DNA of 64,000 nucleotides from an uncultured Gilliamella sp. (GCA_945271295.1 CALYPG010000001.1:186001-250000); one strand, 5' to 3'. Numbered from the stretch's first letter, positions 20,565 through 34,632 are shown. The notes: generated by a model not told the origin, from the letters alone. A program made the numbers and translations.

Positions 20565-21674
20565 ATGCAAGAAGATCAATTGGTTGATAGTATTGATAAG
20601 TTATTACTTGATGCATTAGTAAAACGTGCTTCAGACATTCATTTTGAACCTTACCAACATAGTTATCGAATTCGTATGCGAATTGATGGTGTTTTACAAG
20701 ATATGCTTTCACCATCGCTTGTTCTAGCCAAACAAATTGCTGCCCGGCTAAAAATTATGGCGAAGTTAAATATTGCAGAACAACGATTGCCCCAAGATGG
20801 TCAATTAGTCATTGATCAGTATGCGATGCGGATTGCAACCTTACCCGTACTTAATGGTGAAAAAATTGTCTTGAGAGTTATGGATAATCATCAAAATCAA
20901 CGTGCTATTACAGATTTAGGATTAAGCGAACAACATTTGACTATTTTTCAACAAATCCTACATAATCCACAAGGTTTGATTTTAGTCACTGGGCCAACCG
21001 GTAGTGGTAAAACCATTACTTTATACAGTGGATTAAAAATACTCAATCAAACTGATCGTAATATTTGTAGTGTAGAAGATCCCATTGAAATCCCCTTAGA
21101 AGGTATCAATCAAACACCTGTTAATCTAAAAGCTGGGTTAACCTTTGCAGTCATTTTGCGTGCTTTATTAAGACAAGATCCAGATGTAATGATGATCGGC
21201 GAGATTCGAGATAAAGAAACCGCCGAGATTGCTATTCAGGCAGCACAAACTGGACATTTAGTCTTATCTACATTACATACTAATTCAAGTATTGAAGCAA
21301 TCACTCGATTAAATCAGATGGGCATTGAAAATTACTTGTTAGCTTCGAGTTTAAAATTAGTTATAGCTCAGCGTCTGGTTCGTAAACTATGCCCTCATTG
21401 TAAAGTTGTAGCAAGTGAACTGATTCAATTTGAAAATGAGATGATACCGCATTTTATTGCTAAGGGTTGCGATCACTGTATTGGTGGTTATCAAGGTAGA
21501 GTCGGTTTGTACGAATTTTTAGTTATTACCCCTACCATTCAACAGCAAATAGCCAACCATCAAACTATTACTCCTACTGAGATGATTTCATTAAAAAGTG
21601 CCGGATTACATTTAGTCAAACAAGGCATGACGTCGCTAGCAGAATTACAACGTGTTTTGGGTGATTTACTATGA
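20565..21674 (+). CDS. hofB: Type IV pilus assembly ATPase (HofB/PilB/GspE family)
   Basis: 369 residues, about 90 shorter than E. coli HofB, with the N-terminal N1 domain missing. It begins directly at the N2 domain (RASDIHFEPYQHSYRIRMRIDG is its core). Walker A GPTGSGKT (143-150), the Asp box, Walker B region PDVMMIGEIRD and the tetracysteine zinc motif (CPHC and CDHC) are intact, so it should be an active assembly motor. It lies 32 bases after the pilin gene and overlaps hofC. Confidence 0.88.
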   Translation: MQEDQLVDSIDKLLLDALVKRASDIHFEPYQHSYRIRMRIDGVLQDMLSPSLVLAKQIAARLKIMAKLNIAEQRLPQDGQLVIDQYAMRIATLPVLNGEKIVLRVMDNHQNQRAITDLGLSEQHLTIFQQILHNPQGLILVTGPTGSGKTITLYSGLKILNQTDRNICSVEDPIEIPLEGINQTPVNLKAGLTFAVILRALLRQDPDVMMIGEIRDKETAEIAIQAAQTGHLVLSTLHTNSSIEAITRLNQMGIENYLLASSLKLVIAQRLVRKLCPHCKVVASELIQFENEMIPHFIAKGCDHCIGGYQGRVGLYEFLVITPTIQQQIANHQTITPTEMISLKSAGLHLVKQGMTSLAELQRVLGDLL

Positions 21675-22846
21675 GGCGAATCTATGTTTGGTATGACGCT
21701 AACTTTAAACAACATAAACTGATAGCCAATTCATTAAAAGATGTTAAAAGGCAGTTATTATTACAAGGTCATATTGCTGTCAGAATCAAGGTTGGCAAGC
21801 GTATAAGTGCTCATAGTTTTAATCATTCAGAATTGTTAATTGTCACTCGGCAATTAGCTACCATGCTAAAAGCTGGGTTATCGATTGTTGATAGTTTACA
21901 GTTACTAGCTAATGAACATCCTAAACCTCACTGGCAATATCTGCTAGCTGACATTGAACGTCAAATCAGTACTGGTGAGTCATTATCGCAAGTGTTATTG
22001 CAATATAAAACTTTTTTTCCAATGCTTTATTGTGAGATCATTGCTACTGGCGAACTAACAGGTCAACTTGATGTTAGTTTTGAACAATTAGCAACACAAC
22101 TTGAAAAATCAATTCAACTGCATAAACGGATCAAAAAAGCACTACGCTATCCGATATTTTTGTTATCGGTTTCCATTATCGTTATGTTGATAATGTTGTT
22201 ATTTGTCTTACCACGATTTTCTGATATATACCAAAATTTCGATGCAAATTTGCCTTTTTATACCCAATGTCTTATCGATTTTTCCGATTATTTACAAAAA
22301 AATTGGTTAGTACTATCAATCATTTGTTTTTTGGGTTTGCAAATTTATCAACGTTATTTAAAATTACGTTATCAAAGCAAAATTGATGCTTGGATGATAA
22401 AACTCCCCCTTTTTGGCAAAATTATTCAAACCAATTGCTTAACTCAAATTTTTCAAACCTTAGCTATTACGCAACAAGCCGGAATCCCCTTACTTGCAGG
22501 GCTAACTGCTGCGGCTAATACAGCTTACAATAGTCATTATCGTACTTATATTAATCAAATGATGACCAAAATTGAACAAGGTCATAGCTTTAGCCATGTT
22601 TTAAATCAACAAACGTTATTCCCGACTTTATGTCATCAATTGATCCGGGTAGGTGAAGAATCCGGCACATTAGATCTTATGCTAAATAGACTAGCTAATT
22701 ATTATCAAGATCAAAACCAAGTATTAACCGATAATTTATCTCAGGCATTTGAGCCAATATTAATGCTGATATTAGCTTTAATTATTGGTGGGTTAATTGT
22801 GGCTATGTACCTACCTATCTTGCAACTTGGTGAGGTGATTCATTAA
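21671..22846 (+). CDS. hofC: Type IV pilus inner-membrane platform protein (HofC/PilC/GspF family)
   Basis: 391 residues with two GspF domains (about 60-180 and 260-385), each followed by membrane helices (about 160-185, 212-230 and 365-390). TRQLATMLKAGLSIVDSLQLL and IRVGEESGTLDLMLNRLA are family motifs. It starts four bases inside hofB and ends one base inside the peptidase gene. It anchors the assembly ATPase to the membrane. Confidence 0.9.
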   Translation: MRRIYVWYDANFKQHKLIANSLKDVKRQLLLQGHIAVRIKVGKRISAHSFNHSELLIVTRQLATMLKAGLSIVDSLQLLANEHPKPHWQYLLADIERQISTGESLSQVLLQYKTFFPMLYCEIIATGELTGQLDVSFEQLATQLEKSIQLHKRIKKALRYPIFLLSVSIIVMLIMLLFVLPRFSDIYQNFDANLPFYTQCLIDFSDYLQKNWLVLSIICFLGLQIYQRYLKLRYQSKIDAWMIKLPLFGKIIQTNCLTQIFQTLAITQQAGIPLLAGLTAAANTAYNSHYRTYINQMMTKIEQGHSFSHVLNQQTLFPTLCHQLIRVGEESGTLDLMLNRLANYYQDQNQVLTDNLSQAFEPILMLILALIIGGLIVAMYLPILQLGEVIH

Positions 22847-23592
22847 TGCTTATGGTGATTGGTTGCTTGGGTTTTTGTGTTGGTAGTTTTATTCATGTTG
22901 CCTATTGCCGTTTTTCTCCTTCACAAACACCTTTGCAGTATTTGTTTGCGATCACAATTAAGCGTTCTGCTTGTCCACAATGTCAAACTAAGCTAACGGC
23001 CTGGCAATTAATACCGGTTATCTCTTGGTTGATTTTAAAAAGAAGATGTTATGTTTGCCAACAACAGATTGCTTCTCGGTATATTGTGCTGGAATTACTA
23101 ATGGGTCTATTATTTATGCTAATTGTGATGACTAAAGGTATCAACAATCATAGTTTGATTTTGATGACACTGGCAAGTTACTTTGTACTTTTAGCTTTAA
23201 TTGATTTTAATTACTATTTACTTCCTGATTTTTTAACACAACCATTAATGTGGTTAGGATTGATATGTGCCTATTTTGAATTGTCCGACATTACCATTAA
23301 GTCAGCATTAACCAGTATTTTGTTCAGTTACCTTTTACTAAAAATCCCAGCAACAGTATTTTACTTTATTACTCAAAAGCATGGTTTAGGTCAAGGTGAT
23401 GTAAAATTATTCGCCGCAATCGGGGCTTGGCTTCCTTATGAATGGTTACCATTTGTATTGGTATTAGCTTCATCAATTGGCATTTTTTATTATCTGTGTT
23501 TAAAGTATGCGTTAAAACAAAAATGGTTAACAGTGATTCCTTTTGGTCCTTGCTTATTAATTTCTGGATTTTTAATTGATTATTTGGTTTAA
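22846..23592 (+). CDS. Prepilin peptidase / N-methyltransferase (PilD/GspO family)
   Basis: 248 residues, polytopic. Two CxxC pairs (CPQC and CYVC) near residues 45-80 form the cytoplasmic zinc domain. The catalytic aspartates sit in ALIDFNYYLLPD and in the GxGD-type motif GQGDVKLFAAIGAW. It cleaves and N-methylates the upstream pilin. Last gene of the pilin-ATPase-platform-peptidase operon, which lacks secretin and minor pilins here, so further pilus genes must lie elsewhere. Confidence 0.92.
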   Translation: MLMVIGCLGFCVGSFIHVAYCRFSPSQTPLQYLFAITIKRSACPQCQTKLTAWQLIPVISWLILKRRCYVCQQQIASRYIVLELLMGLLFMLIVMTKGINNHSLILMTLASYFVLLALIDFNYYLLPDFLTQPLMWLGLICAYFELSDITIKSALTSILFSYLLLKIPATVFYFITQKHGLGQGDVKLFAAIGAWLPYEWLPFVLVLASSIGIFYYLCLKYALKQKWLTVIPFGPCLLISGFLIDYLV

Positions 23593-23794
23593 CAGATCTT
23601 AGCTGGCATATTATGTGCCGATCTACAATAGCACCTGGCTAACCAATAGCCGGAAGCATTCTATAAATGTGTTATATAACTAAATCAACTAATAATTGTA
23701 AAAATAGTTATTTTTATCCAAGCAAAAATAGCGCTATAGTTAGTACTGATATTGTTAGTAATTTAAAATTAAGTAATAAACCAAGGAATTAATA

Positions 23795-24949
23795 ATGAAA
23801 ACGACTATTGCCGCCCTTAAAGAAGAAATGATAGCTTGGCGTCATCATATTCATGCTCACCCAGAAACAGCTTTTGAAGAAAAAAACACTACCCAATTTA
23901 TTATTGAAAAACTGCAATCATTTGGTATCACCGAATTGTACACTGAGTTTGCTCCAACAGGCGTTGTTGGTATTATTAAGGGTAATAAAGAGGGGCGGTG
24001 GATAGCATTACGAGCAGATATCGATGCTTTAGATATTTTAGAAGAAAATAAAATGGATTATCGTTCAACGGTTGATGGCAAAATGCATGCCTGCGGTCAT
24101 GACGGTCATACGGCGATGTTATTAGGCACTGCCAAATATCTAGCTAAACATCGTGATTTTGCTGGAACCGTGGTGGTTATTTTTCAGCCAGCAGAAGAAA
24201 ACGAAGGTGGTGCGCGTGTCATGGTGGAAAATGGATTGTTTGATCGATTCCCGATTGAAGCTGTATATGGCATTCATAATCAACCAAATATGAAACTTAA
24301 CCATTTTTATATCACCCATGGTCCTATCATGGCTTCGTATGATGTATTTGATATTAAAATCACTGGCGTTGGTGCACACGCTGCTGCTCCTCATTTAGGT
24401 AAAGATACTATTTTAACAGCTACACAAATTGTTAATGGTTTACAAAGTATTGTTAGCCGTAATGCCGATCCGCTGAGTTCATTGGTGGTTAGTGTAACTC
24501 AAATTCATAGTGGTGATACTTGGAATGTGTTACCGCAACAAGCGGTTATTCGTGGCACAGTAAGAACATTTAATGCGCAAGTTCAAGATATGGCTGAAAC
24601 ACGAATTAAACAGATCGCAACAGGTATTGCCTCAACATTTGCAGCCAAAGCAGAAATTGACTATCAACGTCGTTATCCGGCAACAATAAACTATGCCGAG
24701 CAAGCAGATATAGCAATTAAAGCCGCCCAAACTGTAGTAGGGCAACAACAATTAATTATCGATCCATTACCATCAATGGGGGCGGAAGATTTTGCCTTTA
24801 TGTTGCAAAAAATTCCTGGTGTTTACGTTTGGTTAGGTGCGGGTGAAGGGGCTAATTTACATAATCCTAAATATAATTTTAATGATGAAGTATTAACTAC
24901 AGGTGTTGAATATTTTGTTGCCATAGTTAATCAAGAACTAGGGCACTAA
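23795..24949 (+). CDS. M20 family metallopeptidase / amidohydrolase (hippurate hydrolase-like)
   Basis: 384 residues. MHACGHDGHTAMLLG near residue 93 supplies the metal-binding Cys/His and Asp-His motif. PAEENEGGARVMVENG near 130 contains the catalytic Glu pair, and ITGVGAHAAAPHLGKDTI is the dimerisation-domain hallmark of HipO/AbgB/IAA-amidohydrolases. It hydrolyses N-acyl amino acids or similar amides; the substrate cannot be read. AAGGAA precedes the ATG. It stands alone. Confidence 0.88.
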   Translation: MKTTIAALKEEMIAWRHHIHAHPETAFEEKNTTQFIIEKLQSFGITELYTEFAPTGVVGIIKGNKEGRWIALRADIDALDILEENKMDYRSTVDGKMHACGHDGHTAMLLGTAKYLAKHRDFAGTVVVIFQPAEENEGGARVMVENGLFDRFPIEAVYGIHNQPNMKLNHFYITHGPIMASYDVFDIKITGVGAHAAAPHLGKDTILTATQIVNGLQSIVSRNADPLSSLVVSVTQIHSGDTWNVLPQQAVIRGTVRTFNAQVQDMAETRIKQIATGIASTFAAKAEIDYQRRYPATINYAEQADIAIKAAQTVVGQQQLIIDPLPSMGAEDFAFMLQKIPGVYVWLGAGEGANLHNPKYNFNDEVLTTGVEYFVAIVNQELGH

Positions 24950-25128
24950 GTTCAAAAGCATAAACTATCCCAAAAGACTTCTTTGCTGGGTGCAAGCTAA
25001 ACCATTAATTTGTTAATAGGTTAATTAATATAAGTTTAGCTTCGAATTATTTTGGTTACGATTATTAATTAGCAAAATTATATTTTGCTAACTACTAATT
25101 GTAACGGAATAATAATCAACATTAGCTT

Positions 25129-26004
25129 TTAATAAAAAGTTAATTGACTTTGAGTTTGACCTTTTATTCTAAATTGTGACTTTATGTCAATGTCATTATT
25201 GAGTACAACTTGTACATAAATATTATTATCGTTGAGTTTCAATGCCGCTAACACTTGACCACTTTCACGCCAGTTGCCATCAATTTGATACTCAAGATTA
25301 TCACCAATAATAGGTAGTACTTCACTTTTACCCGCTAGTAGATAAAGTCCACGTTTATTTGCTCCACGAAATTGCGCCCGAGCAACCATTTCTTGTCCAC
25401 AATAACAGCCTTTATCAAAGCTGATAGCATCAAAATGCTGTAAATTACAGGCTTGTGGTAACAAGCTTTCCATATTTTCAGCATCGATAATGGCATAGCC
25501 CGCTTCTAAATCTAACTGTAACCAGTTACTACATGGTAATAAATTATCACTTAATGGTTGAGGGGTAATAACGATAATACGTACTTCAGGTAAGGGTAAT
25601 TTGATATAAGTATTATAATTGCTTGTAAAACAATTTTTATCAGCTAATTGAGCAAGAATTTCACTTGGAATGCTATCACCAACTAATCCAAAAATATTGA
25701 GATCTGTAATCGCTTCAATGGTGACTTTAGAAAAAATAGCATATTTTTTTAATGCTGCGATTTGTTTCTCAACAACACTTTTACGGACAATATAGTAAAT
25801 ATCTTGCTCACGTTGAAATAATAATAAATTAGTCCACATCTTACCTTTCGCATCACAATGAGCAGCAATTAGCGCAGAATGTTCAGAAAGATTGTTCATG
25901 TTAACGGTGACTTGTCCTTGCAAGTATTTATGGTTATCCTCACCTGATACTTTTACTAACTGCCAATCAGCAAGAGAAATCGGTTTAAAAGAGATGTGGC
26001 TCAT
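25129..26004 (-). CDS. ygfZ: tRNA-modifying protein YgfZ (folate-binding, Fe-S cluster repair)
   Basis: 291 residues from the second of two adjacent ATGs; AGGAG sits five bases before it but only two before the first. The signature KGCYCGQEMVARAQFRG contains the essential Cys of the YgfZ/GcvT-like family. The protein uses tetrahydrofolate and supports MiaB-type Fe-S enzymes. Single gene with short intergenic flanks. Confidence 0.93.
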   Translation of the reverse strand: MSHISFKPISLADWQLVKVSGEDNHKYLQGQVTVNMNNLSEHSALIAAHCDAKGKMWTNLLLFQREQDIYYIVRKSVVEKQIAALKKYAIFSKVTIEAITDLNIFGLVGDSIPSEILAQLADKNCFTSNYNTYIKLPLPEVRIIVITPQPLSDNLLPCSNWLQLDLEAGYAIIDAENMESLLPQACNLQHFDAISFDKGCYCGQEMVARAQFRGANKRGLYLLAGKSEVLPIIGDNLEYQIDGNWRESGQVLAALKLNDNNIYVQVVLNNDIDIKSQFRIKGQTQSQLTFY

Positions 26005-26280
26005 CATAACTCCTGTTTCGAAATGATTGTATTCTAGTTCAATTGATAAGTTACATTAAATGCTTTTGAGTGTATATAAAATTAGTAAAAATAACAATAA
26101 AATCAATAAATAATATTTTTATCCAAAAAAACAATATTTTATTGAAATTTAAGAAAGATATTTTTTTTGATGTGATTAAGTAATTTATCACTGGCATTAT
26201 TGACTTTGTTGAGTTTGTCTAATAAGTTAAACGAAAATAAATTTCTATATTATCTAAACGTAACATTGGAGGCTACAACC

Positions 26281-27999
26281 ATGGCAAAACTGTCAGGTGC
26301 GGAGATGGTTATTCAATCTTTGATTGACCAAGGAGTAAAACAGATATTTGGTTACCCAGGTGGGAGCGTGCTAGATATTTATGATGCCATTCATACCCTT
26401 GGTGGTATTGAACATATTTTAGTCCGCCACGAACAAGCCGCAGTACACATGGCAGATGGTTATGCTAGGGCAACAGGAAATGTTGGAGTGGTATTAGTCA
26501 CTTCTGGCCCCGGTGCCACAAATACCATTACTGGCATTGCAACTGCTTATATGGATTCTGTACCTCTGATTGTCCTATCTGGACAAGTTGCCAGTAATTT
26601 AATTGGGAATGACGCTTTTCAGGAATGTGATATGGTTGGGATCTCTCGTCCAATTGTTAAACATAGTTTTTTGATTAAAGAGAGTAAAGATATACCAGAA
26701 ATCATTAAAAAAGCCTTTTATATTGCCTCGACTGGCAGGCCTGGACCGGTAGTTATTGATTTACCGAAAGACATTGTTAATCCCGCCAATAAATATAATT
26801 ATCACTATCCAAAATCAGTTTCGATGCGTTCTTATAATCCAACTATTCAAGGTCATAAAGGTCAAATTAAAAAAGCTTTAACTACGTTATTAGCGGCTAA
26901 AAAACCGGTACTTTTTATCGGTGGTGGCGTAATAGCTGCTCAGGCAAGTGATGAAATTAAACAATTAACCGAAAAACTAAATTTACCGGTTGTTTCTACC
27001 TTAATGGGGATTAGTGCTTTCCCTGGTACTAATAAACACTATTTAGGTATGATAGGGATGCATGGTGTCTATGAAGCAAATATGTCAATGCATAATGCCG
27101 ATGTGATTTTGGCTATTGGCGCGCGTTTTGATGATAGGACAACAAATAATGTTGAAAAATATTGTCCTAAAGCGAAAATCATCCATGTTGATATCGATCC
27201 TACCTCTATTTCAAAAACCATTTCCGCAGCGATTCCAGTTGTTGGTGATGCGAAAGTGGTGGTACAAACCATGTTATCTCAATTTGGTGAAGTCACTGTG
27301 GATCGTGATTTGGATGCCTTGGTCGATTGGTGGAAGCAAATTGAACATTGGCGTGCCCGTCAATGCCTCGCTTATAGTCATGAAGGTGAAAGTATAAAAC
27401 CTCAAGAAGCGATAGAAGTACTATACAAATTGACCAAAGGAGAGGCGTTTGTAACAACTGATGTTGGTCAACATCAAATGTTTACGGCACTTTATTACCC
27501 TTTTGATAAACCTCGTCACTTTATAACTTCGGGTGGATTAGGTACCATGGGATTTGGCTTCCCTGCTGCATTAGGTGTTAAGCTAGCCTTTCCTAACAAG
27601 CGTGTAGTTTGCGTCACCGGAGATGGCAGTATTCAAATGAATATTCAAGAATTGTCAACCGCATTACAATATGGCTTACCAGTATTAATTCTCAATCTTA
27701 ATAATCGGTTTTTAGGTATGGTTAAGCAATGGCAAGATATGATTTATGCAGGTAGGCATTCGTGTTCTTATATGGAATCATTACCAGATTTTGCCAAAAT
27801 AGCTGAAGCTTATGGTCATGTTGGTATGGTTATCGCTAAGCGAGAAGAACTTGAAACTAAACTTAAACAAGCATTATCAATTAAAGATCGTCTGGTTTTT
27901 GTGGATGTGATGACTGATGCAACAGAACATGTTTATCCAATGCAAGTTCGTGGCGGATCAATGAGTGAAATGTGGCTAAGTAAAACGGAGAGAACCTAA
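26281..27999 (+). CDS. ilvI: Acetolactate synthase large subunit IlvI
   Basis: 572 residues from the ATG at 26281, which has a strong GGAGG at 26268-26272. An open frame runs further upstream to a TTG at 26200, but that extension has no homology and no ribosome-binding site. ThDP enzyme: [13 protein letters not shown], the catalytic Glu in [17 protein letters not shown], and the ThDP motif [12 protein letters not shown] near 445. It makes acetolactate for valine/leucine, or acetohydroxybutyrate for isoleucine. Length and order match ilvIH of E. coli (574 residues). Confidence 0.95.
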   Translation: MAKLSGAEMVIQSLIDQGVKQIFGYPGGSVLDIYDAIHTLGGIEHILVRHEQAAVHMADGYARATGNVGVVLVTSGPGATNTITGIATAYMDSVPLIVLSGQVASNLIGNDAFQECDMVGISRPIVKHSFLIKESKDIPEIIKKAFYIASTGRPGPVVIDLPKDIVNPANKYNYHYPKSVSMRSYNPTIQGHKGQIKKALTTLLAAKKPVLFIGGGVIAAQASDEIKQLTEKLNLPVVSTLMGISAFPGTNKHYLGMIGMHGVYEANMSMHNADVILAIGARFDDRTTNNVEKYCPKAKIIHVDIDPTSISKTISAAIPVVGDAKVVVQTMLSQFGEVTVDRDLDALVDWWKQIEHWRARQCLAYSHEGESIKPQEAIEVLYKLTKGEAFVTTDVGQHQMFTALYYPFDKPRHFITSGGLGTMGFGFPAALGVKLAFPNKRVVCVTGDGSIQMNIQELSTALQYGLPVLILNLNNRFLGMVKQWQDMIYAGRHSCSYMESLPDFAKIAEAYGHVGMVIAKREELETKLKQALSIKDRLVFVDVMTDATEHVYPMQVRGGSMSEMWLSKTERT

Positions 28000-28493
28000 T
28001 GCGTTATATATTATCAATTTTAACCGAAAATGAACCGGGTGCTTTATCTCGAATTATTGGCTTATTTTCACAGCGTGGTTTTAATATTGAAACCATAACC
28101 ACTGCACAAACAGAAGATCCAACCATGCACCGTATGACTATTCAGACAACTGGCGATGAGCATGTACTTGAGCAAATCCAAAAACAGTTGCATAAATTAG
28201 TGAATGTTTATCGGGTTCATGATTTAACCGAAGGTCCGCATGTAGAGCGCGAAATTATGTTAGTCAAAGTTGCAGCTAAAAGTTCTGATGCCCGTGATGA
28301 AGTTAAACGATGTGCAGATATTTTTAGAGGTTCAATTGTCGATGTTACCGCATCACAATATATTATACAGTTATCAGGAACCAGCGAAAAACTTGATTCA
28401 TTTTTATCATCTATACGAGAAACTTGTAATATTGTTGAAATAGTTCGTTCAGGTATTATTGGTCTATCGCGTAGCGAAAAAACAGTGAAATAG
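27999..28493 (+). CDS. ilvH: Acetolactate synthase small (regulatory) subunit IlvH
   Basis: 164 residues. N-terminal ACT domain with ILTENEPGALSRIIGLFSQRGFNIET, where valine binds, and a C-terminal dimerisation domain starting at EREIMLVKV. It shares its first base with the ilvI stop codon, so translation is coupled. It confers activity and valine feedback on IlvI. Confidence 0.96.
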   Translation: MRYILSILTENEPGALSRIIGLFSQRGFNIETITTAQTEDPTMHRMTIQTTGDEHVLEQIQKQLHKLVNVYRVHDLTEGPHVEREIMLVKVAAKSSDARDEVKRCADIFRGSIVDVTASQYIIQLSGTSEKLDSFLSSIRETCNIVEIVRSGIIGLSRSEKTVK

Positions 28494-28991
28494 TTATTGC
28501 TAAGATTTGATTATAACTTTGATTATAGCAAGGCGCATCAAGTGCCTTGTTAATAAATGGTTATTTTTACTGCTATAATGTTGCAATCTTCAATGCGTTT
28601 ATTATGAGTATTACATGGCAAAAATGATGTAATAATATTATCAATCAAAAAGGCATTTAATGTGTTTTTTATAAAGAATCATTGCTAAATCGGATGATTC
28701 ATTCATATTATTAACTAACTGTATTAAAATCCTTTGTTTATTGTCACCCTTATTTTTAATTAAAATTTACACTTAGTATTTGAATTTAAGTATCACTAGC
28801 ATTGATAAATAATAAAAATATAGCGATAATTCAACCTAGTGTCGATAATAACAGCATAGTTAGGTATAATTGATTAAATAAGGTGTGAACAAAGGTTAAA
28901 TAGAATTTGTCAACCAACAGGCACTAAGCATGGTTGTTTAAATTAGTATAATAAGTAATAAAGTAGATATATAAGGAAATAAGGGAGTAAC
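28494..28991. other. 498-bp intergenic region between ilvH and the igaA-like gene
   Basis: It contains a probable ilvIH terminator hairpin near its left end. No gene is seen in the rest. The last 20 bases hold the ribosome-binding site (GGGAG) for the igaA-like gene. Confidence 0.5.
28529..28549 (+). terminator. Probable terminator after ilvH
   Basis: Stem CAAGGCGC / GTGCCTTG with one G-U pair and a five-base loop. The downstream tract TTAATAAATGGTTATTTTT is only moderately U-rich. Confidence 0.45.
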
Positions 28992-31184
28992 ATGGATTTA
29001 TATTTGATCTTTAAAATTGGTCTATTAGGCTTTGCATTATTGTCTTGGATTGGTTACAAATATGATCGGAGTAAGAATAAACAGAACTTAAATGAACTCA
29101 TTGATAGTCATATTCCAACAAGGGAATTAAGCACCGATGAGATTTTACTTTTAGAACCTTATTTAAATAAAACATTACCAGTATTTCCCTATAAACATCA
29201 ATCTTCGTTAGTTAATATCAATGTATCTGAAATAATAGGAACTTGTATTCGCCATAGTTTACATACTAATTCTAATGAGACATCTTATTACTATGAAATC
29301 AATGGAATAGAAGTATTTTTTCCCTATAAAATGGAACGCTATCTTGAAGAAACGAACGTCATAGAGGTTGTGTTTACAGAGAGTTATGCGTTTATTGTCA
29401 AAATTAATGGTTATGATTTGCAAACCGCGGTAGCTGGTATTGAAGAAGAAGAACAAATTGAGGAAGAATGGCAAACAGGTCGCTCAAACTCTTATACCAA
29501 TATAGCAGATGAAGAAGATGATGATATTTCTGATGCATCACAACCATCTGAAAAATATAAAAAACGCGATTATGAAATTATTGAGCAGCGAGAAGAAACA
29601 CCATTAGAATCTGCGATTAGAACTAAACATAATACGGGTTGGCTTACTGCGCTGTTTTTGGTATTAGCTGCAATATTTTTTGTTAGCTATTGGTCTTTTG
29701 GGGAACCCAAAATAATCATTTTTATTATTATTTCTCTACTTTTGGCCTTGTTTTGTTATTGGCGTAGACCAAAATCAAAAATATGTAAAGTAAATCGCGT
29801 GCTGGGCAACATTGACGCTAATAATCCAGTGGAACGTAAAGTTGTAGTAGGTAATACGCTGCTTTTCAAATATCCTGACCATTGGCAGTCATTTCTGCCG
29901 GAAAATACCACAGCAAATGTTGAAATGGATGTTTCCGTGGATGATAACAAACTCCTGCGTTATGGTTATACATTATCAATTGGTCGAGAAATAGAACAGT
30001 TTGGTTCGCCAAAGTTTTTAAAACGTAATTTTTTACTATTTCTCACTGGACTTATTATATCTGGTATAGTCCTTTATGTGTCTAATGTGAAAGATAATGC
30101 ATTATTCACTTATCGAATCGTCAATAACACAGCCAATATCATCAATATTGACGATACAACTTCGTTAAAAAATATCTCATTGCAAAAAGGTGATTTAGTT
30201 AATATACAACTAAGTGGTGCATCATGCGATGTTACAAGCTCAGCAGAATATAATAAATGCCAAAAAATCATTATTAACACTCAACCAACCACAGATCCAA
30301 ATTATAGTTTGAAGGCAATACCAAATTGGGTAATTAATCTATTTGATGATAATTTGATTAAAACTAAACGCGATAAGTCTGTTGAGCGTGCTGAACTCCA
30401 TTTACGATTAGAGATGGAATTACTCAATCAATTATATAAAAATCAATCTTATTACTCTTCTTATAGTAAAGATGTTAAATTAACTAAATTATTAAATGTT
30501 GGGTATTTAATTTCTGTTGTCAATGAAAGTTGTGAGTTAGTAGATCTATCAGATTGTAGATCGGTTAAAAATACCTTATTGGAATTGATAGTACCAGAAA
30601 ATAAACCTTTTGAAAATTGGTCTGATTTGGTTGAATTTGGCAATAAAAGGCAAGATTATGAAGAGATAATTACTGAACAAGATAATCTTAATTTATATTT
30701 CGCAATTAAAAGAATGAGTACTGGATTGTTAACCAAACAAATTGATTTAATCAAGTCTGATGTCAAAAATTATCAAAACAATGAATCGCGTTTTAGTTTA
30801 ACCTTAGCCGATAACCAATATACCGAAATAGCAATGCTAAATAATGATATTAATTATAAAAATGAAGCAGTATTACCATTAATTCATTATTACAATACAT
30901 TATTTGGTATTGGTGGAAAAACTAATATTACTGGCTTGGTGACCGGAATTGATTATCATGATGATAATTCGATTGCAAATTTATCTGTAAATATTGATCC
31001 TCATTATAGTCTGGCTAAAGACGAATTAACGTCATTTACTTCCCCTATAATAATTAATGTTGTGTTTTTTGCAATTATTGCATCAATTACTTTATGGAAT
31101 GGATTGATGTTCTTTCTGAAACTAATAGCTAATCGCCGTAGGTATAAAAAGATTATTAGTAATTATGCCAACCAGATAATATAA
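28992..31184 (+). CDS. IgaA/UmoB-family inner-membrane protein
   Basis: 730 residues, like enterobacterial IgaA (about 710). One N-terminal helix, a cytoplasmic domain with an acidic stretch near 150-185, two helices about 215-260, a third at about 343-362, a large periplasmic domain with Cys residues (GASCDVTSS, SCELVDLSDC), and a final helix about 685-710. The motifs FFPYKMERYLEE and INIDDTTSLKNISLQKGD parallel the cytoplasmic and periplasmic parts of IgaA. IgaA restrains the Rcs envelope-stress phosphorelay. No rcs gene is in the window. Identified by architecture and local similarity, so the symbol is left open. Confidence 0.7.
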   Translation: MDLYLIFKIGLLGFALLSWIGYKYDRSKNKQNLNELIDSHIPTRELSTDEILLLEPYLNKTLPVFPYKHQSSLVNINVSEIIGTCIRHSLHTNSNETSYYYEINGIEVFFPYKMERYLEETNVIEVVFTESYAFIVKINGYDLQTAVAGIEEEEQIEEEWQTGRSNSYTNIADEEDDDISDASQPSEKYKKRDYEIIEQREETPLESAIRTKHNTGWLTALFLVLAAIFFVSYWSFGEPKIIIFIIISLLLALFCYWRRPKSKICKVNRVLGNIDANNPVERKVVVGNTLLFKYPDHWQSFLPENTTANVEMDVSVDDNKLLRYGYTLSIGREIEQFGSPKFLKRNFLLFLTGLIISGIVLYVSNVKDNALFTYRIVNNTANIINIDDTTSLKNISLQKGDLVNIQLSGASCDVTSSAEYNKCQKIIINTQPTTDPNYSLKAIPNWVINLFDDNLIKTKRDKSVERAELHLRLEMELLNQLYKNQSYYSSYSKDVKLTKLLNVGYLISVVNESCELVDLSDCRSVKNTLLELIVPENKPFENWSDLVEFGNKRQDYEEIITEQDNLNLYFAIKRMSTGLLTKQIDLIKSDVKNYQNNESRFSLTLADNQYTEIAMLNNDINYKNEAVLPLIHYYNTLFGIGGKTNITGLVTGIDYHDDNSIANLSVNIDPHYSLAKDELTSFTSPIIINVVFFAIIASITLWNGLMFFLKLIANRRRYKKIISNYANQII

Positions 31185-31220
31185 GCTTGATTTTGAGGTA
31201 ACTATTGCTATTAAATTTAG

Positions 31221-31261
31221 CTGGCTAGCAAATAAAGTCAAACATGAATTATGCTAGCCAG
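31221..31261. repeat. Inverted repeat between igaA-like gene and pyrG
   Basis: Perfect 10-bp arms CTGGCTAGCA (31221-31230) and TGCTAGCCAG (31252-31261) with a 21-base loop. No U tract follows, so it may be a weak terminator or an operator rather than a classic intrinsic terminator. Confidence 0.5.
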
Positions 31262-31296
31262 CGTTATTCAAACATTGGTTAAAGTTAATTATTCAA

Positions 31297-31325
31297 TTGA
31301 GAGATAAGTGGGTTTCTGTTATACT
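31297..31325 (+). promoter_or_regulatory. Probable sigma70 promoter of pyrG
   Basis: TTGAGA (31297-31302), 17-base spacer, TATACT (31320-31325), about 95 bases upstream of the pyrG ATG. Confidence 0.5.
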
Positions 31326-31371
31326 ATTTTACCGTCTGATTCTTCGAATATTGTGTTGTTTTTCTGATTAA

Positions 31372-34397
<3,026 letters not shown>

Positions 34398-34431
34398 TTA
34401 TATTAACTAATAAAATAATTAGTTGATTGAT

Positions 34432-34462
34432 AAAAAACGGTGAACAATTTCACCGTTTTTTT
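34432..34462 (+). terminator. Intrinsic terminator after eno
   Basis: Stem AAAAAACGGTGAA / TTCACCGTTTTTT with a four-base loop, ending in a run of seven T. Confidence 0.9.
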
Positions 34463-34632
34463 ATTTTTTATTTAATCTTACCTTATATAAGTAAGGTTGC
34501 ACTGGCTTATATTGTGTTGTACTCTTAATGCCTATTTTTATGACTCATCTTTAATTAAAAACTGTTGTTTATTAATTAAGTCAGCTTATAAATTTTTACA
34601 AACTAACTAACTCGATTTAATTTGATTTGCTT

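Noticed and set aside
26200-26280. Upstream extension of IlvI from a TTG at 26200
   Set aside because: The added 27 residues match no known IlvI N-terminus, while the ATG at 26281 has a strong GGAGG and gives the normal length.
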